Shown here piece by piece: positions 49,265-58,580 of a stretch of DNA of 64,000 nucleotides. The notes beneath the pieces are model-generated. The model made no database searches. It had not been told where the DNA came from and was given only the letters and a program-made list of their open reading frames with translations. How positions within the stretch are numbered: the first letter of the stretch is position 1; each line of letters begins with the position of its first letter. Source of the DNA: Streptomyces sp. NBC_00461 (lineage in GTDB: Bacteria; Actinomycetota; Actinomycetes; Streptomycetales; Streptomycetaceae). The translations under genes and the position numbers were made by a program. The stretch covers positions 9,581,001 to 9,645,000 of the forward strand of contig NZ_CP107902.1 of assembly GCF_036013935.1 (NCBI RefSeq), written 5' to 3'.

Positions 49265-50374
49265 ATGCAGACGGAGCTGAGCAAGAAACTGGGAGTCGAG
49301 CACGCCATTTTCGGCTTCACGCCGTTCCCCGCCGTCGCCGCGGCCATCAGCCGGGCCGGCGGCTTCGGAGTGCTCGGCGCGGTCCGCTACACAGCCCCCG
49401 ACGACCTCAAACGCGACCTGGACTGGATCGAGGCGCATGTCGAGGGGAAGCCGTACGGCCTGGATGTCGTGATGCCCGCGAAGAAAGTGGAGGGCGTCTC
49501 GGAGGCCGACGTCGAGGCGATGATCCCCGAGGGGCACCGGCAGTTCGTCAAGGACACCCTCGCCAAGTACGGCGTGCCCGAACTGGCCGAGGGCGAGGTG
49601 TCCGGCTGGCGCATCACCGGCTGGATGGAGCAGGTCGCCCGGAGTCAGCTCGACGTCGCCTTCGACTATCCGATCCGGCTGCTCGCCAACGCCCTCGGCT
49701 CCCCGCCCGCCGACGTGGTGGCCCGCGCCCACGAGCAGGGCGTGCTGGTCGCCGCGCTCGCGGGCAGCGCCCGGCACGCCGTCAAGCACAAGGAGGGCGG
49801 CATCGATATCGTGGTCGCCCAGGGTTACGAGGCCGGTGGACACACGGGCGAGATCGCCTCCATGGTGCTCACCCCGGAGGTCGTCGACGCCGTGGACCCG
49901 CTGCCCGTGCTGGCCGCCGGCGGCATCGGCAGCGGACAGCAGGTGGCGGCCGCCCTCGCCCTCGGCGCCCAGGGGGCGTGGCTCGGCTCCCTGTGGCTGA
50001 CCTGCACCGAGGCCGATGTCTCCTCGCCCGCGGTGACGCGGAAACTGCTCGCCGCCGGCTCCGGCGACACGGTCCGCTCCCGCGCCCTGACCGGGAAACC
50101 GGCACGTCAGCTCCGTACCGAATGGACCGACGCCTGGGACGACCAGGCCGGACCCGGCACGCTCCCCATGCCCCTGCAGGGACTGCTCGTGGCCGATGCC
50201 CTCACCCGCATCCAGAAGTACGAGGTCGAGCCGCTGCTCGGCACCCCCGTCGGCCAGATCGTCGGCCGGATGAACGGCGAACGCAGTGTCCAGGCCGTCT
50301 TCGACGACCTCACCCGTGGCTTCGACAACGCCATCGACCGCATGATCCGTATCGCCGGAAGGAGCGGCAAGTGA
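49265..50374 (+). CDS. Nitronate-monooxygenase-family flavin oxidoreductase
   Basis: An FMN-dependent TIM-barrel protein of 369 residues. It starts LSKKLGVEHAIFGFTPFPAV and GGFGVLGAVRY, where the first FMN loops lie. IVVAQGYEAGGHTGEIASMV near residue 180 holds the catalytic His, and VLAAGGIGSGQQVAAALALG is the FMN phosphate loop. Although the family is named for nitronate oxidation, members in actinobacterial steroid and acyl-CoA clusters act on CoA thioesters. It overlaps the next acyl-CoA synthetase by four bases, which supports that role. Confidence 0.85.
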   Translation: MQTELSKKLGVEHAIFGFTPFPAVAAAISRAGGFGVLGAVRYTAPDDLKRDLDWIEAHVEGKPYGLDVVMPAKKVEGVSEADVEAMIPEGHRQFVKDTLAKYGVPELAEGEVSGWRITGWMEQVARSQLDVAFDYPIRLLANALGSPPADVVARAHEQGVLVAALAGSARHAVKHKEGGIDIVVAQGYEAGGHTGEIASMVLTPEVVDAVDPLPVLAAGGIGSGQQVAAALALGAQGAWLGSLWLTCTEADVSSPAVTRKLLAAGSGDTVRSRALTGKPARQLRTEWTDAWDDQAGPGTLPMPLQGLLVADALTRIQKYEVEPLLGTPVGQIVGRMNGERSVQAVFDDLTRGFDNAIDRMIRIAGRSGK

Positions 50375-51924
50375 CGAGTACGCCCCCCGCCGGATTCTGG
50401 GTCCAGGCCGCCGCCGATCCGGACCGCACGGTCCTGGTCGCACCGGACGGCGAGCAGTGGACCGCCGGCCGCCTGCACGCCGCCGCGAACCGTCTGGTGC
50501 ACGGCCTGCGCGCCGCCGGACTGGAACGCGGGGACGCCTTCGCGGTCGTCCTGCCCAACGGCATCGAGTTCTTCACCGCCTACCTGGCCGCCAGCCAGGC
50601 CGGGTTCTATCTCGTCCCCGTCAACCACCACTTCGTCGGCCCGGAGATCGGCTGGATCGTCGCCGACTCCGGCGCCAAGGTGCTCATCTCCCACGAACGG
50701 TTCGCCGCACCCGCCCGCCACGCCGCCGACGAGGCGGGCCTGGCGGCCACCCACCGGTACGCGGTCGGCGAGGTCGAGGGCTTCAGGCCGTACGCCGAAC
50801 TCCTCGACGGACAACCGGAGTCGGCGCCCTCGGGCCGGGAGCTGGGCTGGGTCATGAACTACACCTCGGGCACCACCGGGCGTCCGCGCGGCATCCGCCG
50901 CCCACTGCCCGGCAAGACCCCCGAGGAGGCCTATCTCGGCGGTTTCCTCGGCATCTTCGGGATCAAGCCCTATGACGACAACGTCCACCTCGTCTGCTCG
51001 CCGCTCTACCACACCGCCGTACTCCAGTTCGCGGGCGCGTCCCTGCACATCGGCCACCGTCTCGTCCTGATGGACAAGTGGACGCCCGAGGAGATGCTCC
51101 GGCTCATCGACGCCCACGCGTGCACGCACACCCACATGGTCCCGACCCAGTTCCACCGGTTGCTCGCCCTGCCGGAACCGGTGCGGCGCTCGTACGACGT
51201 CTCGTCCATGCGGCACGCCATCCACGGCGCCGCGCCCTGCCCCGACCACGTGAAGCGGGCGATGATCGACTGGTGGGGCAACTCGGTGGAGGAGTACTAC
51301 GCGGCCAGTGAGGGCGGAGGGGCCTTCGCCACCGCGGAGGACTGGCTGAAGAAACCCGGCACCGTCGGCAAGGCCTGGCCCATCAGCGAACTCGCGGTCT
51401 TCGACGACGACGGCAACCGGCTGCCGCCCGGTGAACTGGGCACCGTCTACATGAAGATGAACACCGGCGGCTTCGCCTACCACAAGGACGAGGCCAAGAC
51501 GAAGAAGAACCGCATCGGTGACTTCTTCACCGTCGGCGACCTCGGCTGCCTCGACGAGGACGGCTATCTGTTCCTCCGCGACCGCAAGATCGACATGATC
51601 ATCTCGGGCGGGGTCAATATCTATCCCGCCGAGATCGAGTCCGCTCTCCTCGCCCACCCCGCCGTCGCCGACGCCGCCGTCTTCGGCATACCGCACGACG
51701 ACTGGGGTGAGGAGGTCAAGGCCGTCGTCGAGGCGGCCCCCGGCCAGGAGCCCGGCCCGGCCCTCGCCGCCGCGATCCTCGACCACTGTGCCGGGCAGCT
51801 CGCCGGATACAAACGGCCCAGGAGCGTCGACTTCATCGCCGAGATGCCCCGCGACCCCAACGGCAAGCTGTACAAGCGGCGGCTGCGCGACCCGTACTGG
51901 GAGGGCCGCACGCGCCCCGTGTGA
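50371..51924 (+). CDS. Acyl-CoA synthetase (FadD-type)
   Basis: An adenylate-forming acyl-CoA ligase of 517 residues, GTG 50371 overlapping the previous stop. AMP-binding motifs: NYTSGTTGRPRGIRRP near residue 165, YYAASEGGGAFA near 310, GDLGCLDEDGYLFLRDRKID near 390 and the C-terminal Lys in DPNGKLYKRRL. It activates a carboxylic acid to its CoA ester; the acid is unknown but is likely a steroid-derived or aromatic acid given the cluster. Confidence 0.9.
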   Translation: MTSTPPAGFWVQAAADPDRTVLVAPDGEQWTAGRLHAAANRLVHGLRAAGLERGDAFAVVLPNGIEFFTAYLAASQAGFYLVPVNHHFVGPEIGWIVADSGAKVLISHERFAAPARHAADEAGLAATHRYAVGEVEGFRPYAELLDGQPESAPSGRELGWVMNYTSGTTGRPRGIRRPLPGKTPEEAYLGGFLGIFGIKPYDDNVHLVCSPLYHTAVLQFAGASLHIGHRLVLMDKWTPEEMLRLIDAHACTHTHMVPTQFHRLLALPEPVRRSYDVSSMRHAIHGAAPCPDHVKRAMIDWWGNSVEEYYAASEGGGAFATAEDWLKKPGTVGKAWPISELAVFDDDGNRLPPGELGTVYMKMNTGGFAYHKDEAKTKKNRIGDFFTVGDLGCLDEDGYLFLRDRKIDMIISGGVNIYPAEIESALLAHPAVADAAVFGIPHDDWGEEVKAVVEAAPGQEPGPALAAAILDHCAGQLAGYKRPRSVDFIAEMPRDPNGKLYKRRLRDPYWEGRTRPV

Positions 51925-51939
51925 CCCGACAGCCCTTCC

Positions 51940-52449
51940 TCACGTGCGCACGGCCCTGCCGACGACATGGGGAACGATCAGATGGTGGAAGGGCTGGATG
52001 GCCCTGAAGTACAGGCGGCCGGCGGGCCGGTGGAAGCGCACCGCCGTCGTACAGACGCCCTCCAGCCCGGCGCCTGCGGAGACCGGACGGACCGCGAACG
52101 AGGTGCGGAAGTCCAGGTGCTTGTCGTCGTCCCCGCACAGCACTTCTTCCGCGGTCACCTTCAGCAGGCGGAACGGCCCCATCCTGAGGCCGGGTTCCAC
52201 CCGGATGTCCGCCGCGGGCACGCGCTGCTGCGTCTGCAGGCCGAAGGGTGCCATGGCCTTGTCGCGCAGGGTGAGGAGCTGGTGCACCCACTCCGGAGTG
52301 CCGGTGAACACCAGCCTCGTGAACTCGGCCGCGTCGGTGCCGGCGGGCAGATCCACGGCCACCGCGTCGGCGTGGTCGCAGCCGCCGAGGTCGGCCACCG
52401 CCCCGTCGAGCACCGGCTCGGCGTGCCTGCGGACTCGTGTGCTGGTCAT
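51940..52449 (-). CDS. DUF2867-family protein
   Basis: A 169-residue cytosolic protein. ATG 52449 follows GGGAGG. Family features: CDHADAVAVDLPAGTDAAEF at the N-terminus, RMGPFRLLKVTAEEVLCGDD, LDFRTSFAVRP and RLYFRAIQPFHHLIVPHVVG at the end. DUF2867 is a small lipid-binding-like fold of unknown activity. It diverges from the next acyl-CoA synthetase and shares its promoter region. Confidence 0.8.
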   Translation of the reverse strand: MTSTRVRRHAEPVLDGAVADLGGCDHADAVAVDLPAGTDAAEFTRLVFTGTPEWVHQLLTLRDKAMAPFGLQTQQRVPAADIRVEPGLRMGPFRLLKVTAEEVLCGDDDKHLDFRTSFAVRPVSAGAGLEGVCTTAVRFHRPAGRLYFRAIQPFHHLIVPHVVGRAVRT

Positions 52450-52541
52450 GACCCGTCCCTCCCTGCGACCGGTGTGGCTTCGGCCGTGCCACCGTGCCAC
52501 CTGCTTGACCTGACCCGACGACGGGCCGAGGATCATCAGTC

Positions 52542-54038
52542 ATGACGCAGGGACAGGGCAGCACGGTTGACGGGGTGCTGCGGCGCAGCGCCCGGCGCAC
52601 CCCCGCGCGCGTCGCGGTGGAGTACCGCGACCGCTCCTGGACGTACGAGGAACTCGACGAGGCGGTCTCCCGGGCGGCGAGCGTACTGCTCGCCCAGGAT
52701 CTCGCCCCCGGCGACCGGGTCGGCTCCTACGGCCACAACTCGGACGCCTATCTGATCGGCTTCCTCGCCTGCGCCCGCGCCGGCCTCGTCCACGTCCCGG
52801 TCAACCAGAACCTGACGGGCGACGACCTCGCCTACATCGTCGGCCAGTCGGGCAGCTCCCTGGTCCTGACCGACCCCGACCTGGCCGGCCGACTCGCCGA
52901 CGACGTCCGTACGCTGCCCCTGCGCGACGCCGACGACTCACTGCTGGCCCGCCTGGCCGCGGCTCCGGGGTACGACGGGCCCGAGCCGCGCACCGAGGAC
53001 CTGGTGCAGCTGCTGTACACGTCCGGCACCACGGCCCTGCCCAAGGGTGCGATGATGACGCACCGTGCCCTGGTCCACGAGTACCTGAGCGCGATCACCG
53101 CCCTCGACCTCAGCGCCGGCGACCGCCCCGTGCACTCACTGCCGCTCTACCACTCGGCGCAGATGCATGTGTTCCTGCTTCCGTACCTCGCGGTCGGCGC
53201 CACGAACATCATCCTGGACGCCCCGGACGGCGACCGGCTCTTCGACCTCGTCGAATCAGGCCGCGTGGACAGCCTGTTCGCCCCGCCCACGGTGTGGATC
53301 GGGCTGTCCAACCGCCCCGACTTCACCACGCGCGACCTCGGCGGACTGCGCAAGGCGTACTACGGCGCCTCGACCATGCCGGTGCCGGTCCTGGAGCGGC
53401 TGCGCGAACGGCTGCCGAAGCTCGGCTTCTACAACTGTTTCGGCCAGAGCGAGATCGGCCCCCTGGCCACCGTTCTGGCACCCGGCGAACACAAGGGCCG
53501 TATGGACTCCTGCGGCCGCCCCGTCCTCTTCGTCGACGCGCGCGTGGTCGACGAGGACGGCAAGGACGTTCCCGACGGAACGCCCGGTGAAGTCGTCTAC
53601 CGCTCTCCGCAGTTGTGCGAGGGCTACTGGGACAAGCCCGAGGAGACGGCCGCCGCCTTCCGCGACGGCTGGTTCCACTCCGGTGACCTCGCGGTCCGGG
53701 ACGCCCACGGCTACTACACGATCGTCGACCGCGTGAAGGACGTCATCAACTCCGGTGGCGTACTGGTCGCTTCACGCCAGGTCGAGGACGCCCTCTACAC
53801 CCATGACTCCGTCGCCGAGGTCGCCGTGATCGGCCTGCCCGACGAACGCTGGATCGAGGCGGTCACCGCGGTCGTCGTCCCGCGCGGCGAGGTGACCGAG
53901 GACCAGCTCATCGCCCACGCCCGCGAGAAGCTCGCCCACTTCAAGGCACCCAAGCGGGTGGAGTTCGTGGACGAGCTGCCGCGCAACGCGAGCGGGAAGA
54001 TCCTCAAGAGGGAACTGCGGGACCGGTTCGCAGGCTAG
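52542..54038 (+). CDS. Acyl-CoA synthetase (FadD-type), second
   Basis: A 498-residue class I adenylate-forming ligase. Motifs: LYTSGTTALPKGAMMTHRAL near residue 160, FYNCFGQSEIGPLA near 295, HSGDLAVRDAHGYYTIVDRV near 380 and the catalytic Lys in NASGKILKREL. It resembles medium/long-chain acyl-CoA ligases. It converges with paaK and overlaps its 3' end by four bases. The natural substrate is unknown. Confidence 0.9.
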   Translation: MTQGQGSTVDGVLRRSARRTPARVAVEYRDRSWTYEELDEAVSRAASVLLAQDLAPGDRVGSYGHNSDAYLIGFLACARAGLVHVPVNQNLTGDDLAYIVGQSGSSLVLTDPDLAGRLADDVRTLPLRDADDSLLARLAAAPGYDGPEPRTEDLVQLLYTSGTTALPKGAMMTHRALVHEYLSAITALDLSAGDRPVHSLPLYHSAQMHVFLLPYLAVGATNIILDAPDGDRLFDLVESGRVDSLFAPPTVWIGLSNRPDFTTRDLGGLRKAYYGASTMPVPVLERLRERLPKLGFYNCFGQSEIGPLATVLAPGEHKGRMDSCGRPVLFVDARVVDEDGKDVPDGTPGEVVYRSPQLCEGYWDKPEETAAAFRDGWFHSGDLAVRDAHGYYTIVDRVKDVINSGGVLVASRQVEDALYTHDSVAEVAVIGLPDERWIEAVTAVVVPRGEVTEDQLIAHAREKLAHFKAPKRVEFVDELPRNASGKILKRELRDRFAG

Positions 54039-55330
54039 TGCGAGCGCAGGTCCAGGATCCTGCGGATCTTGCCCACCGACCGCTCCAGTGACTCCGGTTC
54101 GACGATCTCCACCGTGACGGAGACGCCGATGCCGTCCTTCACCGCCGCCGCGATCGTCTGCGCGGCGGCCTCCCGGACCTCCCGGCCGGCGTCCGGCCGG
54201 GCCTCCGCGCGGACCGTGAGGGCGTCCAGCCGGCCCTCGCGGGTGAGGCGGAGCTGGAAGTGGGGCGCCACGCCCGGTGTCCGCAGCACGATCTCCTCGA
54301 TCTGCGTGGGAAAGAGGTTCACCCCGCGCAGGATCACCATGTCGTCGCTGCGCCCGGTGACCTTCTCCATCCGCCTGAAGACACGTGCCGTGCCGGGCAG
54401 CAGCCGCGTCAGGTCCCGGGTCCGGTACCGGACGACGGGCATCGCCTCCTTGGTCAGCGAGGTGAAGACCAACTCGCCTTCCACACCGTCCGGCAGCACC
54501 TCGCCGGTGATCGGATCGACCACCTCCGGATAGAAGTGGTCCTCCCAGATGTGCAGCCCGTCCTTCGTCTCCACGCATTCCTGGGCCACGCCCGGACCGA
54601 TCACCTCGGACAGCCCGTATATGTCGACCGCGTCGATCGCGAACCGCTCCTCGATCTCCCGCCGCATCTGCTCGGTCCACGGCTCGGCACCGAAGACGCC
54701 CACGCGCAGCGAGGTGCCGCGCGGATCGACACCCTGGCGTTCGAACTCGTCCAACAGCGTGAGCATGTACGACGGCGTCACCATGATGATCTGCGGTTCC
54801 AGGTCCTGGATCAGCTGGACTTGACGGGCCGTCATACCGCCGGACGCGGGGATGACCGTACAGCCGAGCCGTTCGGCGCCGTAGTGCGCGCCGAGGCCGC
54901 CGGTGAACAGGCCGTATCCGTACGCCACATGCACCTTGTCGCCGGGCCGGCCGCCCGCCGCCCGGATCGAGCGGGCCACCATGTCGGCCCACAGGGAGAG
55001 GTCGTTGTCGGTGTAGCCGACGACCGTGGGACGTCCGGTGGTGCCGCTGGAGGCGTGGATCCGGCGGATGCGGTCCTGCGGAACGGCGAACATTCCGTAC
55101 GGGTAGTTCTCGCGCAGGTCCGCCTTCGTGGTGAACGGGAAACGGGCCAGGTCGGCAAGTGACCGGCAGTCGTCCGGGTGGACGCCGGCCTTGTCGAAGG
55201 ACTCCCGGTAGAAGGGCACATGCTCGTACACGTGCCGCAGCGAGGCGCGCAGCCGCTCCAGCTGCAGCTCCCGCAGAGCACCGGCGTCGAGCCGCTCCCC
55301 GGCATCCAGCAGTTCCGTCGCATCCGTCAT
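54035..55330 (-). CDS. paaK: Phenylacetate-CoA ligase
   Basis: A 431-residue ligase that activates phenylacetate or a hydroxylated relative to its CoA ester. The N-terminus has the PaaK pattern LQLERLRASLRHVYEHVPFY. Motifs: HASSGTTGRPTVVGYT near residue 95, DIYGLSEVIGPGVAQEC near 240, MPVVRYRTRDLTRLLPG near 310 and MVILRGVNLFPTQIEEI. ATG 55330 is chosen by family length over an earlier frame through the upstream repeats. No paaABCDE genes are in the window, so it may serve another arylacetic acid or stand alone. Confidence 0.92.
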   Translation of the reverse strand: MTDATELLDAGERLDAGALRELQLERLRASLRHVYEHVPFYRESFDKAGVHPDDCRSLADLARFPFTTKADLRENYPYGMFAVPQDRIRRIHASSGTTGRPTVVGYTDNDLSLWADMVARSIRAAGGRPGDKVHVAYGYGLFTGGLGAHYGAERLGCTVIPASGGMTARQVQLIQDLEPQIIMVTPSYMLTLLDEFERQGVDPRGTSLRVGVFGAEPWTEQMRREIEERFAIDAVDIYGLSEVIGPGVAQECVETKDGLHIWEDHFYPEVVDPITGEVLPDGVEGELVFTSLTKEAMPVVRYRTRDLTRLLPGTARVFRRMEKVTGRSDDMVILRGVNLFPTQIEEIVLRTPGVAPHFQLRLTREGRLDALTVRAEARPDAGREVREAAAQTIAAAVKDGIGVSVTVEIVEPESLERSVGKIRRILDLRSH

Positions 55331-55345
55331 GGGGACGTCTCCCTC

Positions 55346-55409
55346 GCCAACCACATCACCACGGCTCGGCAACCACATTATTGCGGTCGCCAACCACATC
55401 ATTGCGGGC
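55346..55409 (-). repeat. Three tandem 21-bp repeats upstream of paaK
   Basis: The units GCCAACCACATCATTGCGGGC (55389-55409) and GGCAACCACATTATTGCGGTC (55368-55388) match closely, and a third, 22-base copy (55346-55367) is more diverged. A 21-bp period is two helical turns, so bound proteins would line up on one face. They fill the space between the palindrome at 55410 and the paaK start. Confidence 0.7.
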
Positions 55410-55425
55410 GACCGATCATTCGGTC
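55410..55425 (-). promoter_or_regulatory. Palindrome GACCGATCATTCGGTC (PaaR/TetR-type operator)
   Basis: Arms GACCGA and TCGGTC around TCAT. The ACCGA/TCGGT half-sites are those of regulators of phenylacetate catabolism (PaaR-type TetR proteins). It could control paaK and the divergent hydrolase gene. Confidence 0.6.
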
Positions 55426-55552
55426 GTGCTCGTCGGGATCAGTAATTCAGGCCGGGTCGGGTCAGGCAAGAGGGTGACCGGCATTTTCTCGGTGCGGTGC
55501 CGCGCGGGAGAACTCCGTTGTGGCACGGGCCTGCGGACACCAGGATCTACCC

Positions 55553-56392
55553 ATGCCGATCTTCACCGCACCCGACGGGGCCGAGCTGGCCTACCACCTC
55601 AGGGGCGAGGGCGCCCCGCTCGTCGTCCTGCCCGGCGGGCCGATGCGCGCCTCCGCCTACCTCGGCGACCTGGGCGGACTGACCGCGCACCGGCGGCTGG
55701 TCCTGCTCGACCTGCGCGGCACGGGGGACTCCGCGACGCCGGCCGACCCGGCGACGTACCGCTGCGACCGGCTCGTGGACGACGTGGAGGCGCTGCGGAC
55801 CCACCTGGGAGCGGAGTGCATCGACCTGCTGGCGCACTCGGCGGGTGGCAGCCTGGCCATGCTCTATGCGGCGAGGTACCCCCAGCGGGTGGCGCGGCTG
55901 GTCCTGGTCACCGCCATCCCCTGGGCGCTGGGGATGCCGGCCACCCCGGAGGGCCGGCTCGCGGCGGCATGGCTGCGGAGCGGCGAGCCCTGGTTCGCGG
56001 ACGCCTTCCCGGCGTTCGAGGAGTGGCTCGCGGGGAAGGCCGACTTCGACCCGGCGTTCGCGCCCTTCTTCTACGGCCGCTGGGACACCACGGCAGCCGG
56101 GCACGACGCGCGCGCCGACGACGAGACCAACGACGACGCCGCCGATGTCTACGGCTCCGACGGCGCCTACGACCCGCCGGAGACCCGAGCTGCCCTGGCC
56201 CGTCTCACCGCACCCGTCCTGCTCCTCGCCGGCGAACTCGACGGCGGCCCGTGTCCAGGGCTGGTGCGGGCCGCCGCTGAGGTCTTCGCGGACGCCGAGT
56301 GCGCGGTGCAGCCGGGCGCCGGGCACTACCCGTGGCTGGACGACCCCGAGTGGTTCACAGGATGCGTCGCCACGTTCCTGGACCGGGCCTGA
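55553..56392 (+). CDS. Alpha/beta hydrolase (prolyl-aminopeptidase-like, S33)
   Basis: A 279-residue alpha/beta hydrolase. The oxyanion region is LPGGPMRASAYLGDL near residue 25, LDLRGTGDS near 52, the nucleophile elbow LLAHSAGGSLAMLYA near residue 100, Asp in LLAGELDGGPCP near 225 and His in QPGAGHYPWLDDP near 255. The HGGP-like motif points to peptidase family S33 relatives, many of which are esterases. It is divergent from paaK. The substrate is unknown. Confidence 0.85.
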   Translation: MPIFTAPDGAELAYHLRGEGAPLVVLPGGPMRASAYLGDLGGLTAHRRLVLLDLRGTGDSATPADPATYRCDRLVDDVEALRTHLGAECIDLLAHSAGGSLAMLYAARYPQRVARLVLVTAIPWALGMPATPEGRLAAAWLRSGEPWFADAFPAFEEWLAGKADFDPAFAPFFYGRWDTTAAGHDARADDETNDDAADVYGSDGAYDPPETRAALARLTAPVLLLAGELDGGPCPGLVRAAAEVFADAECAVQPGAGHYPWLDDPEWFTGCVATFLDRA

Positions 56393-56457
56393 GGCGACCT
56401 GCCGATCGGGCGGGCGAGCTGAAGGGGCGGGCGAGCCTCCGCCCGGTGCCCGTCACC

Positions 56458-58452
56458 TCACCCGGAGTGCGGTCCGAACGCCGTCATGAACCGGTCGCGG
56501 AACTTGTCCATGCTCCACTCGGGTCCGTTCTTGGCGGGCTTGAGACCCTCCGTCCAGCCCCAGTTGGAGACCCTGTCCAGCACCTTCGGGTCGCGGGCGA
56601 CGATCGTGACCGGCACGTCCCGGTTCGCGGTGCCGCCGGTGACCGTCGGGACGGGCTGGTGGTCGCCGAGGAAGACGAGGACGGTGTTGTCGTCGCCGTA
56701 GCGCTGCATCCACTGGGTCAGGCTGTCCAGGGAGTACTGGATGGCCTTGCGGTACTCGGTCCGTACGCGCTTCGCGCTCTTCCAGACCTCCGTGGGGTTC
56801 GTGCCCTCCTTCTTGATCTTGTAGAAGACCTTGCCGTCCCCGAGGTCCTTCCAGTCGATCGTGTGGGCGATGGGGGACCAGGGGTTGTGGCTGGAGGCCA
56901 GGATGATCTCCGCCATGATCGGGTCGCGGTTCTTCTTGCCGTGCTCCAGCTTCTGGAAGGCCTCCAGGCTGAACTGGTCCGGCACCGGCGTCCAGCTGAA
57001 GTACGGACCCTGGTAGCCGAGGTGCGTGGAGTCGTAGATGTGGTCGAGGCCGAAGTACTTGCCCTCGGGCCAGGCCTTGCGCACGCCCGGGACGATGCCG
57101 ACCGTGCGCCAGTCGCCGGTCTTCTTGAAGTAGCTGGTGAGGGTGGCGCGGTCGCTGGTGGTCACCGTCCGGTACCGCTGCTGGTTCTTGATCCACAGAC
57201 CGGACAGGAACGTCGAGTGGGCGAGCCAGCTGCCTGCGCCCGTCACGGGTGACCTGAGCCAGCCGCTGCGCGCCGCGAAGCCGGCCGACTTGAGTCTGGC
57301 GTTGCCCTCCTGGAGCGTCGCGTCGATCTCCGGTGCCATCGCCGGATCGTCGATGGCCACCCGGCCGTAGCTCTCGATGAACGTGAACATCACGTCCTTG
57401 CCGTGCAGCCCGGTCAGCAGCTGGTCGGGCGGGGTCTTGGCGAAGGCGTCGACGGCCAACTGCTTCTTGAAGACATCGGCGTCACCGAGGCCGTCGCGGA
57501 CGTACTGCACACGGTTGGCGAGGTACTGGGCATAGCCCTTGGTGGCGAGGGTGACACCGCCGAACTGCGCCCCCACGGTGAAGCAGATGATCCACGCGAC
57601 GCCGAGGACCAGCGTGGTGCGTACGGCCACGGGGCGGTGCCGGGCCATCACGTTCGCCAGCCGCACCACGGCGAGCGCGCTGAGCACGAGCACGAGGATG
57701 AGCAGGACGATCACCCCGACGATCGCGAGCACCTCGCCCGAGCGCCCGAACGAGTCCTTCACCCAGTCCGCCCCGTCGCTCAGCAGAACCCAGTCGAAGA
57801 CCAGGTCGAACGGGCGGGCCAGGGTCTGGCGGAAACCCATGTCGAGGCACTTCAGGACGGTGGTCAGCCCGAGGAACACCCCCAGCGCCCCGGCCGAGAT
57901 CCGCCGTGCCTTCGACGGCAGCACGAGCAGAAGTGCCGCCAGGAAGATCGCCTCGACGGGGAGGCGGAGGAAGGACTGGACATTGATCCGGTCGAGGCGG
58001 TTGGGCACGAGAAGCACGGCGAGCACCAGGGCTCCGGCCAGGACACTCGTACCCACCCGCACGGCGCGGGCGGCACGGGGGTAACCGCGGCGCCAGCCGA
58101 ACCAGCCGGGGCGGGAAGGCGGGGTGGCTTCGGGGGTGGTGGTCTCGGCGGAGTCGAGGGCGGCCGTCGTTTGCTCGACATCCAGTTCAGCCGCGGGCTT
58201 CGCGCCCGGCTCCGATGGGTCCGTCGACTCGGCCGCAGGCGGTCCGCCCGTGGGTGTGGCGCCCTCGTCCTCGCCCGGTTCTCCGTCCGTGGACGCGGCT
58301 GCCTCATCGGCGCTCTGTGGCTGTTCCGGCACCGCCGGTTTCGCCGCGGCCGTATCGCCCGATGTCGCGGCAGCATCAGATGTCACAGGCGCATCAGGGT
58401 CGACGCCCGCTTCGATGTCCGGCAGTTGACGAGGGGGCGTGAGGTGCGACAC
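56458..58452 (-). CDS. LTA-synthase/phosphoglycerol-transferase-type membrane sulfatase
   Basis: A membrane protein of 664 residues from GTG 58452. An acidic Ala/Pro/Glu-rich cytoplasmic region of about 130 residues precedes five membrane helices (for example VLAGALVLAVLLVP, VLAIVGVIVLLILVLVLSAL, TLVLGVAWIICFTVG). The extracellular sulfatase-like domain has the metal ligands FIESYGR, SHNPW and GDHQP, and AHSTFLSG near the nucleophile. Such proteins transfer phosphoglycerol or phosphate groups to cell-envelope polymers, or are sulfatase-like enzymes of unknown substrate. The start is uncertain; ATG 58542 is possible. Confidence 0.85.
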   Translation of the reverse strand: MSHLTPPRQLPDIEAGVDPDAPVTSDAAATSGDTAAAKPAVPEQPQSADEAAASTDGEPGEDEGATPTGGPPAAESTDPSEPGAKPAAELDVEQTTAALDSAETTTPEATPPSRPGWFGWRRGYPRAARAVRVGTSVLAGALVLAVLLVPNRLDRINVQSFLRLPVEAIFLAALLLVLPSKARRISAGALGVFLGLTTVLKCLDMGFRQTLARPFDLVFDWVLLSDGADWVKDSFGRSGEVLAIVGVIVLLILVLVLSALAVVRLANVMARHRPVAVRTTLVLGVAWIICFTVGAQFGGVTLATKGYAQYLANRVQYVRDGLGDADVFKKQLAVDAFAKTPPDQLLTGLHGKDVMFTFIESYGRVAIDDPAMAPEIDATLQEGNARLKSAGFAARSGWLRSPVTGAGSWLAHSTFLSGLWIKNQQRYRTVTTSDRATLTSYFKKTGDWRTVGIVPGVRKAWPEGKYFGLDHIYDSTHLGYQGPYFSWTPVPDQFSLEAFQKLEHGKKNRDPIMAEIILASSHNPWSPIAHTIDWKDLGDGKVFYKIKKEGTNPTEVWKSAKRVRTEYRKAIQYSLDSLTQWMQRYGDDNTVLVFLGDHQPVPTVTGGTANRDVPVTIVARDPKVLDRVSNWGWTEGLKPAKNGPEWSMDKFRDRFMTAFGPHSG

Positions 58453-58506
58453 CCGTAGGTCCTTCCGTGCGAAGCCCGGTGATGGCACGGCGGACCGGGC
58501 ATGCAG

Positions 58507-58538
58507 AGCCGGGCCGCCAACCTCCGTACGGCCCGGCT
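58507..58538 (-). terminator. Terminator between FadD19-like and LTA-synthase-like genes
   Basis: AGCCGGGCCG (58507-58516) pairs with CGGCCCGGCT (58529-58538), a 10-bp GC-rich stem, 40-70 bases beyond the acyl-CoA synthetase stop on the minus strand. Confidence 0.65.
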
Positions 58539-58580
58539 TCACTCTCCGTTCAATAAGCCCGGGTCAACCGCGCGCAAAGA

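Noticed and set aside
55346..55409. CRISPR array
   Set aside because: Only three adjacent copies with no spacers; they are tandem promoter repeats.
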